A stretch of DNA of 64,000 nt from Nitrospinae bacterium CG11_big_fil_rev_8_21_14_0_20_45_15 (lineage in GTDB: Bacteria; Nitrospinota; Nitrospinia; Nitrospinales; VA-1). Below are positions 1-8,716 of the stretch, piece after piece. The notes beneath the pieces are model-generated. The model worked only from the letters and a program-made list of their open reading frames with translations. It ran no database searches and was not told where the DNA came from. The stretch's first letter is position 1. Every line of letters begins with the position of its first letter. The position numbers were made by a program, and so were the translations under genes. The stretch is taken from positions 1 to 64,000 of the forward strand of contig PCWG01000032.1 of assembly GCA_002787235.1 (NCBI GenBank). Direction: 5' to 3'.

Positions 1-645
1 TCCCACTAGAAATGCCGGGATGGAGAATGTTTTTACAAATTGGAGAATGCGAAAAGCGGTTTCTCGTATCTGCCCGATGCTTCCCGGGGCCGAACTCAGT
101 TCGGAGGTATAAAAAGTCTGAATGGAATCGAACACCACCATTTGTGGAGCCAACTTCTCGATTTGCCCCAGCACGTCTTCGATGCAGATTTCTGAGCAAA
201 CCACAAAATTATCTGAAACGGCACCCAGCCGAATCGCGCGAATTTTGATTTGTGAGGGAGATTCTTCACCGGAAACGTACAAAACTTTTTTGCCCATTTG
301 AGCAAAACGCGCGAGGGTCTGCAGTAACAGAGTCGATTTGCCAATTCCGGGATCGCCACCGATCAAGACCAATGAGCCGGGAGTCAGACCACCGCCGAGA
401 ACTCGGTCGAGTTCGCTGATACCTGTCGCCATGCTGGTTTGCGAGGCGGTTTGAATTTCTGTCAGGGTCTGAAATGTTTTTTTTTCATTGCCGCCGTGCA
501 TCGGACGATGCCTGGAGTTGGACTTGGCAGGTGCGATCTCTTCCGCAAGGGTGTTCCAGTCGCCGCAACCGGGGCACTTCCCCATCCATTTGGTGGCGTG
601 ATGTGCACAACTCTGACAAACAAAAAATGTAGAGGATTTGGCCAT
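1..645 (-). CDS. radA: DNA repair protein RadA, N-terminal part (runs off left edge)
   Basis: Reading from an ATG at 643-645 gives an uninterrupted 215-residue frame to the window edge. It starts with a four-cysteine zinc finger (FVCQSC and later CPGCGDW), then a RecA-like core with Walker A GGDPGIGKS and the RadA-type stretch YVSGEES. RadA/Sms is a DnaB-like ATPase that drives branch migration during recombinational repair. The C-terminal half, with the Lon-like domain, lies outside the window. A small GC hairpin (653-665) sits directly upstream and its 3' arm touches the GGCGGAA Shine-Dalgarno region, so it could limit translation; that is inference. The gene lies downstream of the Tol-Pal cluster on the same strand. 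Confidence 0.93.
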   Translation of the reverse strand, partial: MAKSSTFFVCQSCAHHATKWMGKCPGCGDWNTLAEEIAPAKSNSRHRPMHGGNEKKTFQTLTEIQTASQTSMATGISELDRVLGGGLTPGSLVLIGGDPGIGKSTLLLQTLARFAQMGKKVLYVSGEESPSQIKIRAIRLGAVSDNFVVCSEICIEDVLGQIEKLAPQMVVFDSIQTFYTSELSSAPGSIGQIRETAFRILQFVKTFSIPAFLVG

Positions 646-768
646 AATTCCGCCCGCAAGGCGGGATCAAAAGGGCTAGACAATTCAAGTATTCTTACAA
701 ATCGTGTGCAATCAAACACGCCCTGACATTCACTTACCGTCCCATAACGAAACGGTGTACGGTATTCA

Positions 769-2544
769 TCAAGGTTTAACTGACCCTTGTATCGCCTTCA
801 AGGTTTTTTGAATATCCTGATTGATAGAAATATTCAGGTTGCCCTTGTTGCGCAGGTCCACCAACCGCTCAATGATTTCTTTGATCTGAGCCGAACCAGA
901 ATCACCAGAGCCACCAGCCTGAGTGTGTTTCAACAATTCGTTTTGAGAAGCTACCAATTCATTTTGCGATTTCAGTACCAGTTTATTGGTTTCACCCAGA
1001 GCGGTTTGCTCTTGCAGGAGTTGGTCCATACCCTGCTGGCTGGCTTGTAACAGTGCGTTTTGGGATGCGACCAATTCATTCTGTGATTGCAGTACCAGCT
1101 TGCTGGTTTCAGTGAGCGCATTTTGTTTTTGTAACAGCTCATCTCTGCTCTTCTGACTTTCTACTGCCAACTGATTTTGTGCTGAAACCAATTGGTTCTG
1201 AGATTGTAAAATTTTGTTACTGGTCTCAAGAGTTGAATCGGAAAGACCCTTCACTTGACCGGATATTTCCTTGAGCAAGATACCAGAATCGTTGTTCTGA
1301 ACAACTTTCTGCAACGAACTTTGTTCCTGGGCAATTGTCTTTAGAATTTCTATCAGCTTGGTCAGTTTCTCATTGGAAAGTGCGAGTTGAGCACGATTAT
1401 CCGAGACGGTGCTTTCCATGGCCAACTCATGTTTGATCATTTCTCCAGATGTTAAAAGCAATTGATCGACTTTTTTATCGGACAATTTACCGGCACTCTC
1501 CAGATTTGCAACACCCGTCTGAATCACCAGAAGAGCATTTCCCGATGACTGACTTTGACTGTTCAGCTTATTGACCGTATCCGCTACTTGTTTGAATTGA
1601 CCGTTGACCGAAGCCATAGTTTTACCGGTCTCATCCAGGCCTTTTTCCATCACACCCACTTTGTCGCGCGTGGTTGTGTTGATTTCAAGATTTTGTTTGA
1701 GGATGCCAACAAGTTTTTCATTCCAGTCCTTGACACCCGTACCAAGATCCGTCACCTGTTTCAAATTCGTTTGTATGTCTTGCCGATTCGCAAGAAGCCC
1801 TGCCTGATGCGCCTTCAATGCCTCTTCAATGCTGGCCCGAAGTTTTTCCAAATCTGCAAGCAAAGTGGTGCGGTTGTTATTGCCTTCCTGACTGAGAGCA
1901 GGGATGAGATCATTTTTAACCAGACTATCCATCCTCGTCTGACCCTCTGCCACCTTTTGATTCTGCTCATTCAGAGAAGCCACGATCTGCCCAAGCACTT
2001 CTTGATTGCTTTTTGACAAGCCTTGAAAATTTTGGCTGGAATTTCTGTTTAGATTTTCAAAATCGACAGACATTCCTTCTTTCAGTTGCTTTAGTTTCTC
2101 AACCAGATCTTTTCGGAATAAGTCATTAGCTGAATTCTGATTTTCCAAACGATTCGTAACAGAAGCACTGAGATTATCTATCTTGTTATTCAGCTGAGTT
2201 TCAAGAGAGGCCATCCGATCCAAAGTATTTTTCAGGATTTGTGCGTTTTGTTCGATGCCCATGCGGTTATCATTCAGCGCGCCCTGGAATCCGGGAAAAA
2301 TATTTTTCAATTCTTCAATTTGCCTGACCGCATCTTTTTGAAGGGATTCCATCGCAATCAATTTAACGTTATCCAAATCTACCAAACGCGAATTGATTTT
2401 TTTAATCTGCAAAAAGAGTTGTTCCCACTTTTTATCATCACCACCAAATAATTCAGCGGATGCCAGATTAGGGAAAAGTACGAAGGAGGATAAAAGAATC
2501 CAGCGAATCCAGCAAGCAGGCCTTGTATTCAATTTGTTCACCAT
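769..2544 (-). CDS. Periplasmic coiled-coil protein at the end of the tol-pal cluster
   Basis: 591 residues with an N-terminal signal peptide (hydrophobic core about residues 15-28, cleavage near NLASA). The rest is almost entirely Gln/Asn/Leu/Ser-rich heptad-like coiled coil. Residues about 435-540 contain nearly three copies of a 39-residue repeat, each with a QSQN(E/Q)LV core. A short conserved-looking segment follows a Gly/Ser linker near the C-terminus. It occupies the place of cpoB/ybgF after pal, but I see no TPR repeats, so I do not call it CpoB. A role in linking the envelope layers or modulating TolA/Pal is inferred from context only. It is separated from pal by 135 nt containing a strong hairpin, so it may have its own promoter or be expressed by read-through. 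Confidence 0.8.
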   Translation of the reverse strand: MVNKLNTRPACWIRWILLSSFVLFPNLASAELFGGDDKKWEQLFLQIKKINSRLVDLDNVKLIAMESLQKDAVRQIEELKNIFPGFQGALNDNRMGIEQNAQILKNTLDRMASLETQLNNKIDNLSASVTNRLENQNSANDLFRKDLVEKLKQLKEGMSVDFENLNRNSSQNFQGLSKSNQEVLGQIVASLNEQNQKVAEGQTRMDSLVKNDLIPALSQEGNNNRTTLLADLEKLRASIEEALKAHQAGLLANRQDIQTNLKQVTDLGTGVKDWNEKLVGILKQNLEINTTTRDKVGVMEKGLDETGKTMASVNGQFKQVADTVNKLNSQSQSSGNALLVIQTGVANLESAGKLSDKKVDQLLLTSGEMIKHELAMESTVSDNRAQLALSNEKLTKLIEILKTIAQEQSSLQKVVQNNDSGILLKEISGQVKGLSDSTLETSNKILQSQNQLVSAQNQLAVESQKSRDELLQKQNALTETSKLVLQSQNELVASQNALLQASQQGMDQLLQEQTALGETNKLVLKSQNELVASQNELLKHTQAGGSGDSGSAQIKEIIERLVDLRNKGNLNISINQDIQKTLKAIQGSVKP

Positions 2545-2640
2545 TGAGAAAAATAGGGACTCCCCGAAAACGGGGCTAAGGATGGGAAAAGCCGGTCGAT
2601 AACCGGAACATACGGGGATAGTGCGCCGGCAAAATAAACG

Positions 2641-2672
2641 GTAGCCGCAGTCGTTGTAACGACTGCGGCTAC
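2641..2672 (-). terminator. Perfect 15-bp hairpin after pal
   Basis: GTAGCCGCAGTCGTT and its exact complement are separated by two bases, starting 7 nt after the pal stop codon. On the minus strand the stem is followed by a short T-rich run (CGTTTATTTTG). This fits a rho-independent or attenuating terminator between pal and the coiled-coil gene. Two weaker hairpins (2562-2575 and near 2592-2606) follow. Confidence 0.65.
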
Positions 2673-2679
2673 ATGAGTA

Positions 2680-3747
2680 CTATTCAGAAACCATGAAGTG
2701 GCCTCTTCTGTTATCGTGCCAGCAAGCTTCACTGCTTTCAAAACAGAAGGGTTTTTCTTCTCCATAGCTGATTGTGTGCAAACGTTTTCCATCAACACCC
2801 AAAGACATCAATTTCCTTTTGATTGCATTGGCACGTCGCTCACCGAGAGCAATGTTGTAATTGTTTGTGCCGCGCTCATCACAATGCCCTTGAATCTCAA
2901 CACTTACGTTGGGACGTTTTTTCAAGTAATCCGCATTCTGCTGAAGAACGTTCATAGAACTACCTTCAATACCGTATTTATCAAATTCGAAGAATACATC
3001 ACCAAGGTTTGCGGTAGATTTGAAAGGCAAAAGACGCGCTTCCTGAAGGCCTTCTTGAACCTGCGCTCCCGACTGTGATCCCGACGTCGCTCCAGCGGCA
3101 GCAGCAGCGGCATGTGATGATTCTGCACCTGCAAATCCATCTGACGTAGAGGGAGACATAGGTGTTCCATCAGCACTGAATGATCCGGTATAACCATCCG
3201 GCACATTCTGACCGGAAGCTGAACCAAAATCACGTTCGTTGCTGAGAGGAATATTTCCACCATGACCCAGGCCACTACCAGCCGTCATGTCTTCAGCTTT
3301 TGCAGCAAATCCATTCGTGTTCGTTCCGTCTGCGGCATAGTGACCGTAGTAACCATCGCCGGGCGAAGTGATGTCACCGCCATTACCAAAAGTCCTGGAA
3401 CCAGGTCCGGACAAATTTCCACCGGCAGAGTCATACGTTCCATTAAAACCCTGACCCGGAATAGCATTTCCATTTGCATCCACAGCACTCTCAGTGAAAA
3501 TACTGGGTTGACTGCCTTTACCCATTTCAACTTTTGGCTCTGCGGCAAAAGAATCATCCGCATCGGCAGAACCACCCGATAGAGAACCCGCATTATCATC
3601 AGCACCTTCTGCCAAGCTCGATTCAGACATAGAGCCTGCGCCACTCGCCATTTCGATTTCAGGTGGCAGTAACTTTTTAGAACAAGCTGATGTCAACACG
3701 ACAGAGATGACAATAATAAATGTCTTAAGCCATTGTTTTTTACTCAT
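2680..3747 (-). CDS. pal: Peptidoglycan-associated lipoprotein Pal with a very long linker
   Basis: 355 residues. A lipoprotein signal ends at lipobox LTSAC (Cys22). The C-terminal ~115 residues form an OmpA-like peptidoglycan-binding domain with the typical stretches FEFDKY, IQGHCDERG and GERRANAIK. Between them lie about 210 residues of Gly/Ser/Ala/Asp-rich low-complexity sequence with three degenerate copies of a motif like PGDGYYGHYAADGT. Ordinary Pal is about 170 residues, so the extension is marked. Pal anchors the outer membrane to peptidoglycan and is recycled by TolA/TolB. The start is supported by AAGGAA six bases upstream of the ATG. A 414-nt AT-rich gap separates it from tolB, so separate transcription is likely. 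Confidence 0.93.
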   Translation of the reverse strand: MSKKQWLKTFIIVISVVLTSACSKKLLPPEIEMASGAGSMSESSLAEGADDNAGSLSGGSADADDSFAAEPKVEMGKGSQPSIFTESAVDANGNAIPGQGFNGTYDSAGGNLSGPGSRTFGNGGDITSPGDGYYGHYAADGTNTNGFAAKAEDMTAGSGLGHGGNIPLSNERDFGSASGQNVPDGYTGSFSADGTPMSPSTSDGFAGAESSHAAAAAAGATSGSQSGAQVQEGLQEARLLPFKSTANLGDVFFEFDKYGIEGSSMNVLQQNADYLKKRPNVSVEIQGHCDERGTNNYNIALGERRANAIKRKLMSLGVDGKRLHTISYGEEKPFCFESSEACWHDNRRGHFMVSE

Positions 3748-4161
3748 AAATTTCCTTATCAGAAGATGTATTCGCGGTGTTAATATTGCTTTGTCTTATT
3801 CAAAAAGATTCTCAAGCTTATTACAAGCTGTTAAATTATCCATTTTTTATCAGACAGTTATAGGGATTCAGTTATACAATCTAATACAATTCGTAGAATA
3901 ATTCAACCTTTTTAGGATTTTTTTTATTATCTACGAATTATCAAAACTTTTGATTTAAAAGGAGTAGCAGACTCAGAAAAGTTTCATCGTTGGGAAATAC
4001 CTTTATTTCTCTGATTCTCCCATTTTATCATACTATAACTAATTGAATTTATTACTACTATTTACATTATTCATTAAAACTCTGCTTTTTTCAAGTTTAG
4101 TCTTCCCCTCTCCGTACATTTTTGTACAAGGAAATTCTGCTCACCATTTTTAATAACAGTC
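3748..4161. other. AT-rich intergenic gap between tolB and pal
   Basis: No convincing gene on either strand. The stretch is strongly AT-rich and probably holds the pal promoter on the minus strand. I could not choose a -10/-35 pair with confidence. A short palindrome (GTACAAAAATGTAC, near 4117-4130) lies close to the tolB stop and may be part of its terminator. Confidence 0.6.
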
Positions 4162-5550
4162 CTATTTCGGGAATGGGGACCACGAAGGTGCCGAATATTG
4201 TGCCTCATCCGAGTTGTCAGAAGGTGAAACACGTCTTGCAGTGGTTTCCCCTAGCCTCTGAATATAAATTGCAGATTTATGTCTGTCGCTCCGTGTGAAT
4301 GCAATGAAACGACCGTCTGGAGACCAGGTGGGGTCCTGATTTTCATAAGGTCCGGTAGTAAACTCTTCCAGTTTATTCTCTGCCAGATCGTAAATTTTAA
4401 TTTGCAATCCACTATCGGTGCGGGAAGTGAATGCGATGCGATCTCCATCGGGAGACCATGCAGGGTCATCGTTATAATTGGAATCGGACTCTATTTTTCT
4501 CAACCCGCCTTTTTCTCCCTTATTCGCATCCATGATGTATATCTGCGGTCGGGCAACTCCTGCGCGATCGGATGTAAAAACAATCTGCTTGCCATCAGGT
4601 GACCAGGAAGGGGAGGTGTCGATATTAAAATGCCAGGTCAATCGTTTGAGCTTGAAGTCATCATTCAAAACATAAATTTCTGAATTTTGGTCCTTGCTCA
4701 GAGTCAGCGCAATTTCTTTCCCATTGGGAGCCCAAACGCCTGTCGCGTTCAACCCCGGCAAACGTTGAAGATTTTTTTTGACTTTCACATCGGCACTATT
4801 GATCATCACAAGATTGGGATTTTGTAATTTGGGATTCTCGACGGATTGTTGAAACGTTGTATAAGAAATCCACTTCCCATCCGGCGACCAGTCGGGGCTG
4901 AGGTTGATGGTGTCATCCCAGGTCAATTGTTCCGCACGGTTGCCATCGAAATCCACGGCGTATAATTCTTTCACCATGTGATTTTTATTAGGCGAAAAGC
5001 GGTCCGCTTTGAGCCACTTCTTCAGGAAAACAATACGCGAATCCGCCATACCTCTTTTACCCGTCAATTGTAAAACCATCTCATCAGCAAAACGATGAAT
5101 GATCCTGCGCGAATAACTGGCATCGGATTTGTACTGTTTGCCAAGCAAAAAACTTTCGTGATCGATATCAAACAAACGAAACACATAACTCACAATATTT
5201 GTGTCCACATCCAGATCCATCTGAGTCTTGACCAGCCAGCGAATCCCTTTCTGTCGCCAGGCGGGATAATCTACTTCCGTCAATCCTTCTGCACTAGCCA
5301 GCGTATCCACATCCTGTTGCAGTGAAAACAGTCCTGAAAAATTCAAATCATTTTCAAAAACGATCTTTTCTTTATCTGCCAGGCTGGCGGATTGCGGAGT
5401 CTCTGTTACAAGTCGAAAATCCGGGATGGCTACAGACATCTTGCTTCTGACAATACGTTGCATATCTATCTGCACATCTGCCTGGGACCAGGCAACTGTG
5501 GGGACCAAAATCCAGCAAATGAATAATCCTGAGAACCAATGTTTCATCAC
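4162..5550 (-). CDS. tolB: Tol-Pal system protein TolB
   Basis: 462 residues. A signal peptide (cleavage near VAWSQA) leads to the N-terminal TolB domain, which binds TolA. It is followed by a beta-propeller with at least five WSPDG-type blades (such as WSPDGKWISY, WSPDGKQIVF and WSPDGDRIAF). TolB is the periplasmic partner that shuttles between Pal and TolA during outer-membrane constriction. Length and architecture match the family. The gene starts four bases after the tolA stop, so the two are translated from one operon. Confidence 0.97.
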   Translation of the reverse strand: MMKHWFSGLFICWILVPTVAWSQADVQIDMQRIVRSKMSVAIPDFRLVTETPQSASLADKEKIVFENDLNFSGLFSLQQDVDTLASAEGLTEVDYPAWRQKGIRWLVKTQMDLDVDTNIVSYVFRLFDIDHESFLLGKQYKSDASYSRRIIHRFADEMVLQLTGKRGMADSRIVFLKKWLKADRFSPNKNHMVKELYAVDFDGNRAEQLTWDDTINLSPDWSPDGKWISYTTFQQSVENPKLQNPNLVMINSADVKVKKNLQRLPGLNATGVWAPNGKEIALTLSKDQNSEIYVLNDDFKLKRLTWHFNIDTSPSWSPDGKQIVFTSDRAGVARPQIYIMDANKGEKGGLRKIESDSNYNDDPAWSPDGDRIAFTSRTDSGLQIKIYDLAENKLEEFTTGPYENQDPTWSPDGRFIAFTRSDRHKSAIYIQRLGETTARRVSPSDNSDEAQYSAPSWSPFPK

Positions 5551-5554
5551 AACC

Positions 5555-7027
5555 TCATTTTTTGTCCAGCTTGTATTTAAAATTGATAGTTAAATGCATA
5601 TTTGTCAACGCCAGTTCCTTTGGAAATTCAGAAAACGGTTCAGCATCTAAAATAGCCTGTACCGCTAACGAATCCAGTTTCCCATTGCCTGACTTTTTAG
5701 TCACTCGCGGGGGATCAATGGTGCCCGCTCTATAAATATAAAAAGATACCTGCACTTCCTTGTCTTCTGTAGCTAATGGATTTTTCCACTTTGACATGAT
5801 TTTCGCCTCGACCGACTTTATATAAAGTGCCTGAAGGTTTGCCATGTCGGAACTTGAAACATTGCCCGAACCCGCTATCGAACCGCCTGAACTTTCTGGA
5901 ATAACAACCGTCGTCGAAACAGAAATTTCAACTTCTCTCATCTTGCTGGAGAATTCTTTATTCGTAACGGGACTTTGAACGGGCTGAAGAATTTTCAGTT
6001 TCTGACTCGGTTTCAAGGTATCCAGATCTGCAAATTTTTGAGCCACCGAATTGAGAGCATCGGATTTATTTTCATTGAGCAAGGTCAAAGGAGCCAATTT
6101 TGGAATCTCTGCCTTTGCTAAATGATCAACAGATTTTTCCGGCTGTTTCAGAGCGTCAAGCGTATCCTTTCCAGACAAGTCTTCCAGTGCAGACAGTTTT
6201 TCCAAAGGTGACATTTCAGCAGGAGGTGCGGTTTTCAAAGGCTCGATCTTCAATGGTTCGACGGGAACAGGCGTCGATGGAATCGCTAGAGTTTCGGCCG
6301 CCTTCTCCTCACGAACCTTCTCCAAAGCTTTCAGGTTGTCGCTGAGCGGGCTGGCTCTTTTCGCCACATCCGTTTTTTTAATCTGAAGACTCGCCACTTG
6401 ATCCAGCTCTTTGATCCGATTTTCATTCGGAGTGTTCTTTGTCTCAATATTGTCGAGCAGAGCCAGTGTTTTATTATCCGCTTCTTTTACTGGAGCGACT
6501 TTAGATTCCTGAATCTTGTCAACCAGCTTGGGGACCGGCTTGGCAGAAGAAGGAATCGCAACTTCTTTCTGCTCGATTGCCTTGCTTTGAAGGGCTTCCA
6601 AAGGCTTGACAACAGGCTTTACCTTCGCCAGTTTTTTAGGAGCCACTTTTTTGAGTGTGCTCATAGGTTTGACAATCGGTTGGACCTCTGCCAGCTTTTT
6701 AGGCTTCGGTGCGGGTTTAATAACCACTTGATCCGGCTGTTGTGCGGGCTTTGGAGGTGCAACCGGTTTGTCTGATATTTCGGGTGCAACCGACTTGGCG
6801 ATCGCGTCAGAATCTTTTGCTTCTTCGGAAACAATCGGAGCCGTGCCCTCCGATTTTTTTATTTGCGGTGCTTCCACCAACTGCACTTCAAAAATAGATA
6901 CAGGCGTGGGCGGCGGAGGCTGATACTTTGGGAGGTACAGTGCCATTGCCAAAAAGAACAAATGAAAAAAAACAGAGCCAACAAGTGCCCGGTTGATGTC
7001 CGCTGTCTGATCCAAAGTGCCCCTCAT
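5555..7027 (-). CDS. tolA: TolA-like energy-transducing protein with TonB-type C-terminus
   Basis: 490 residues: one N-terminal membrane helix (about 15-35), then a Pro-rich stretch, a long Lys/Pro/Ala-rich periplasmic region (about 60-390) and a C-terminal TonB/TolA-like domain. That domain contains a SKWKNPL motif followed by QVSFYIYRAGTI and a final amphipathic strand. TolA couples the TolQR proton motor to TolB and Pal. The start ATG overlaps the tolR stop by four bases. Sequence similarity to classical TolA is low except for architecture, so the symbol rests on domain order and operon position. Confidence 0.9.
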   Translation of the reverse strand: MRGTLDQTADINRALVGSVFFHLFFLAMALYLPKYQPPPPTPVSIFEVQLVEAPQIKKSEGTAPIVSEEAKDSDAIAKSVAPEISDKPVAPPKPAQQPDQVVIKPAPKPKKLAEVQPIVKPMSTLKKVAPKKLAKVKPVVKPLEALQSKAIEQKEVAIPSSAKPVPKLVDKIQESKVAPVKEADNKTLALLDNIETKNTPNENRIKELDQVASLQIKKTDVAKRASPLSDNLKALEKVREEKAAETLAIPSTPVPVEPLKIEPLKTAPPAEMSPLEKLSALEDLSGKDTLDALKQPEKSVDHLAKAEIPKLAPLTLLNENKSDALNSVAQKFADLDTLKPSQKLKILQPVQSPVTNKEFSSKMREVEISVSTTVVIPESSGGSIAGSGNVSSSDMANLQALYIKSVEAKIMSKWKNPLATEDKEVQVSFYIYRAGTIDPPRVTKKSGNGKLDSLAVQAILDAEPFSEFPKELALTNMHLTINFKYKLDKK

Positions 7028-7425
7028 GCTCCTGAAGGTTCGGTCACCATACCTATGTTTTGAATGCCGGCTCGTTTGATCGTAGCCAGGACATGCATCA
7101 CAAATCCGTAATCCAGCATCTTGTCTGCCTTCAGGTAAATTTCGCCATCTTCGTTTTCAGATTTAAATGCCTTCACTCGCTCCACCATGGCAGGCAGGGT
7201 TTCCAATTCTTCCTCACCCCAGAACATACGCTTGTTACTTTTCAAAGTAATCGTCGGAGAAGTTTTTTTGCTCTCCAGCGGGGAAATAGACTCTTTCGGC
7301 AACTGCACCTTCATCCCATGCTTCATCAACGGTGCCGTTATCATGAAGATCACCAGCAGAACCAGCATAACATCTACAAAGGGAGTCACGTTGATGTCAG
7401 ACATCAAGGGTCGTCTATTACGCAT
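7024..7425 (-). CDS. tolR: TolR/ExbD-type motor component
   Basis: 133 residues. The N-terminal cytoplasmic segment MSDINVTPFVDVMLVLL leads into a single membrane helix carrying the Asp (VDVML) needed for proton-driven rotation in the TolR/ExbD family. A periplasmic ExbD-like domain with LKADKMLDYG follows. Its 3' end overlaps tolA by four bases, and tolQ ends 42 nt upstream. Confidence 0.96.
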   Translation of the reverse strand: MRNRRPLMSDINVTPFVDVMLVLLVIFMITAPLMKHGMKVQLPKESISPLESKKTSPTITLKSNKRMFWGEEELETLPAMVERVKAFKSENEDGEIYLKADKMLDYGFVMHVLATIKRAGIQNIGMVTEPSGA

Positions 7426-7467
7426 TGAATTTTCCAGAGAGAAAGTTTGTCATTGTCATACAGGTCT

Positions 7468-8235
7468 TCATTGCAAATTCGGATCGAAGGCGACCAAATC
7501 ATCCGCGGTCATCGACCAGTTTTTCTCGGTCAGATAAAGAAAATCGTTGGAGAAATCATCCATCGCACTGCTGAACAGGCGAATCTTGTCGTTCAGGTAA
7601 TTGAAAAAAATAACCGCAGGAATCGCCGCAATCAAACCCGCCGCCGTAGCGATCAAAGCCTCGGCAATACCAGGAGCCACACCGCCAATGCTGGCGGCCC
7701 CTTGCGTACCAATCACGCTGAACGAATGCATGATGCCCCACACCGTTCCAAACAAACCAATGAATGGCGAGGAACTTCCCGTCGTCGCCAGAAATTCAAG
7801 ACGGTGTGAAAGTTGCTCAATCTCACGATTGATCGCCTTGTTCATGGCAATGCCAATGCCTTTGAGATCAAGAGGCGTCAACATGGGAACGCCGGGAACC
7901 ACCGGCTTGTTCTGGCTCTGCTTTTCTTTACGCGACAATTCCTGAAAAACATACAACTCGCGATAGCCGGTTAAAAAAATACGAGCCACCGGACTGTGCT
8001 TCATTTCTTGAGCAAATTTATTCACCTGCGTCAAATTGCGAGATTTGGAAAAGAATTCCAAAAATTCCCGATCTTGTCGACGCGAATTTTTATAGGCACT
8101 CACCTTCTGCAAAATGATCGCCCAGGATAAAACTGAAAAAATAAACAGAACCGCCAAAACCGCTTTGGCGACAGGACCCGAGTGCAGGATCAATTCGGTG
8201 ACCCCCATCGACGCGCTGTTCAATCCGATTTCCAC
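7468..8235 (-). CDS. tolQ: TolQ/ExbB-type proton channel subunit
   Basis: 255 residues with three predicted membrane helices. The family signature SPFIGLFGTVWGIMHSF leads into helix 2, and helix 3 contains the small-residue run AEALIATAAGL. TolQ forms the inner-membrane pentamer around TolR. The best start is a GTG at 8233-8235 with GAGG about six bases upstream. This is the first gene of the cluster, and a long non-coding gap lies ahead of it. Confidence 0.96.
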   Translation of the reverse strand: MEIGLNSASMGVTELILHSGPVAKAVLAVLFIFSVLSWAIILQKVSAYKNSRRQDREFLEFFSKSRNLTQVNKFAQEMKHSPVARIFLTGYRELYVFQELSRKEKQSQNKPVVPGVPMLTPLDLKGIGIAMNKAINREIEQLSHRLEFLATTGSSSPFIGLFGTVWGIMHSFSVIGTQGAASIGGVAPGIAEALIATAAGLIAAIPAVIFFNYLNDKIRLFSSAMDDFSNDFLYLTEKNWSMTADDLVAFDPNLQ

Positions 8236-8716
8236 ATTAACCTCTACTTTGGCCAGCAGGACCGTTGATTAAAAATGAATTCATTAACAATAAGATTTCT
8301 CGGGTTTGCAGAACTTCAACACCATTGCATACAGAGCCCGGTCTGGTTTTATTTTGAAACACGTTCAGGGAGACTGATAAAAGAGGAAATTTACGCCGAG
8401 AAAAACTCGCCGCTTCTTCGGGGGAGAACTAAAGGGAACCTCTAAAAATTGCTTCTGGCCATGAGCGGCTCTTACAAAGTAAGAGCCCGCGAGTAGCCTT
8501 AAGGTAAAATATTGAATTATTAGAGATACCCTTAAAACTATCAATAACTTCAACTACCTATAAGAATAGGAAAACCTCATTGCGATGTCAATCGTGGATT
8601 GCATTTTAATACAAAGAATTACATAAAAAAAGCAATTCATGGCATCCGGCCGTTGAAATCGGGATAGAAAAACGGATTCCGCACAGAAATTGTTGCGGAT
8701 GCTGAAAAAGAGGGAA
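8236..8716. other. Non-coding gap upstream of tolQ with hairpins
   Basis: No supported gene; a 62-codon minus-strand frame has no family features or good start site. The gap contains a perfect 9-bp hairpin (8467-8475 with 8479-8487, loop AAA). This hairpin lies inside a longer possible structure: 8434-8445 can pair with 8520-8531 at 10 of 12 positions. It may be the tolQ leader, an aroDE terminator region, or a small RNA. Direction and function are unknown. Confidence 0.5.

Noticed and set aside
8365-8553. 62-codon minus-strand frame upstream of tolQ
   Set aside because: Low complexity in composition, no ribosome site and no recognisable motif; it lies over a likely RNA structure.
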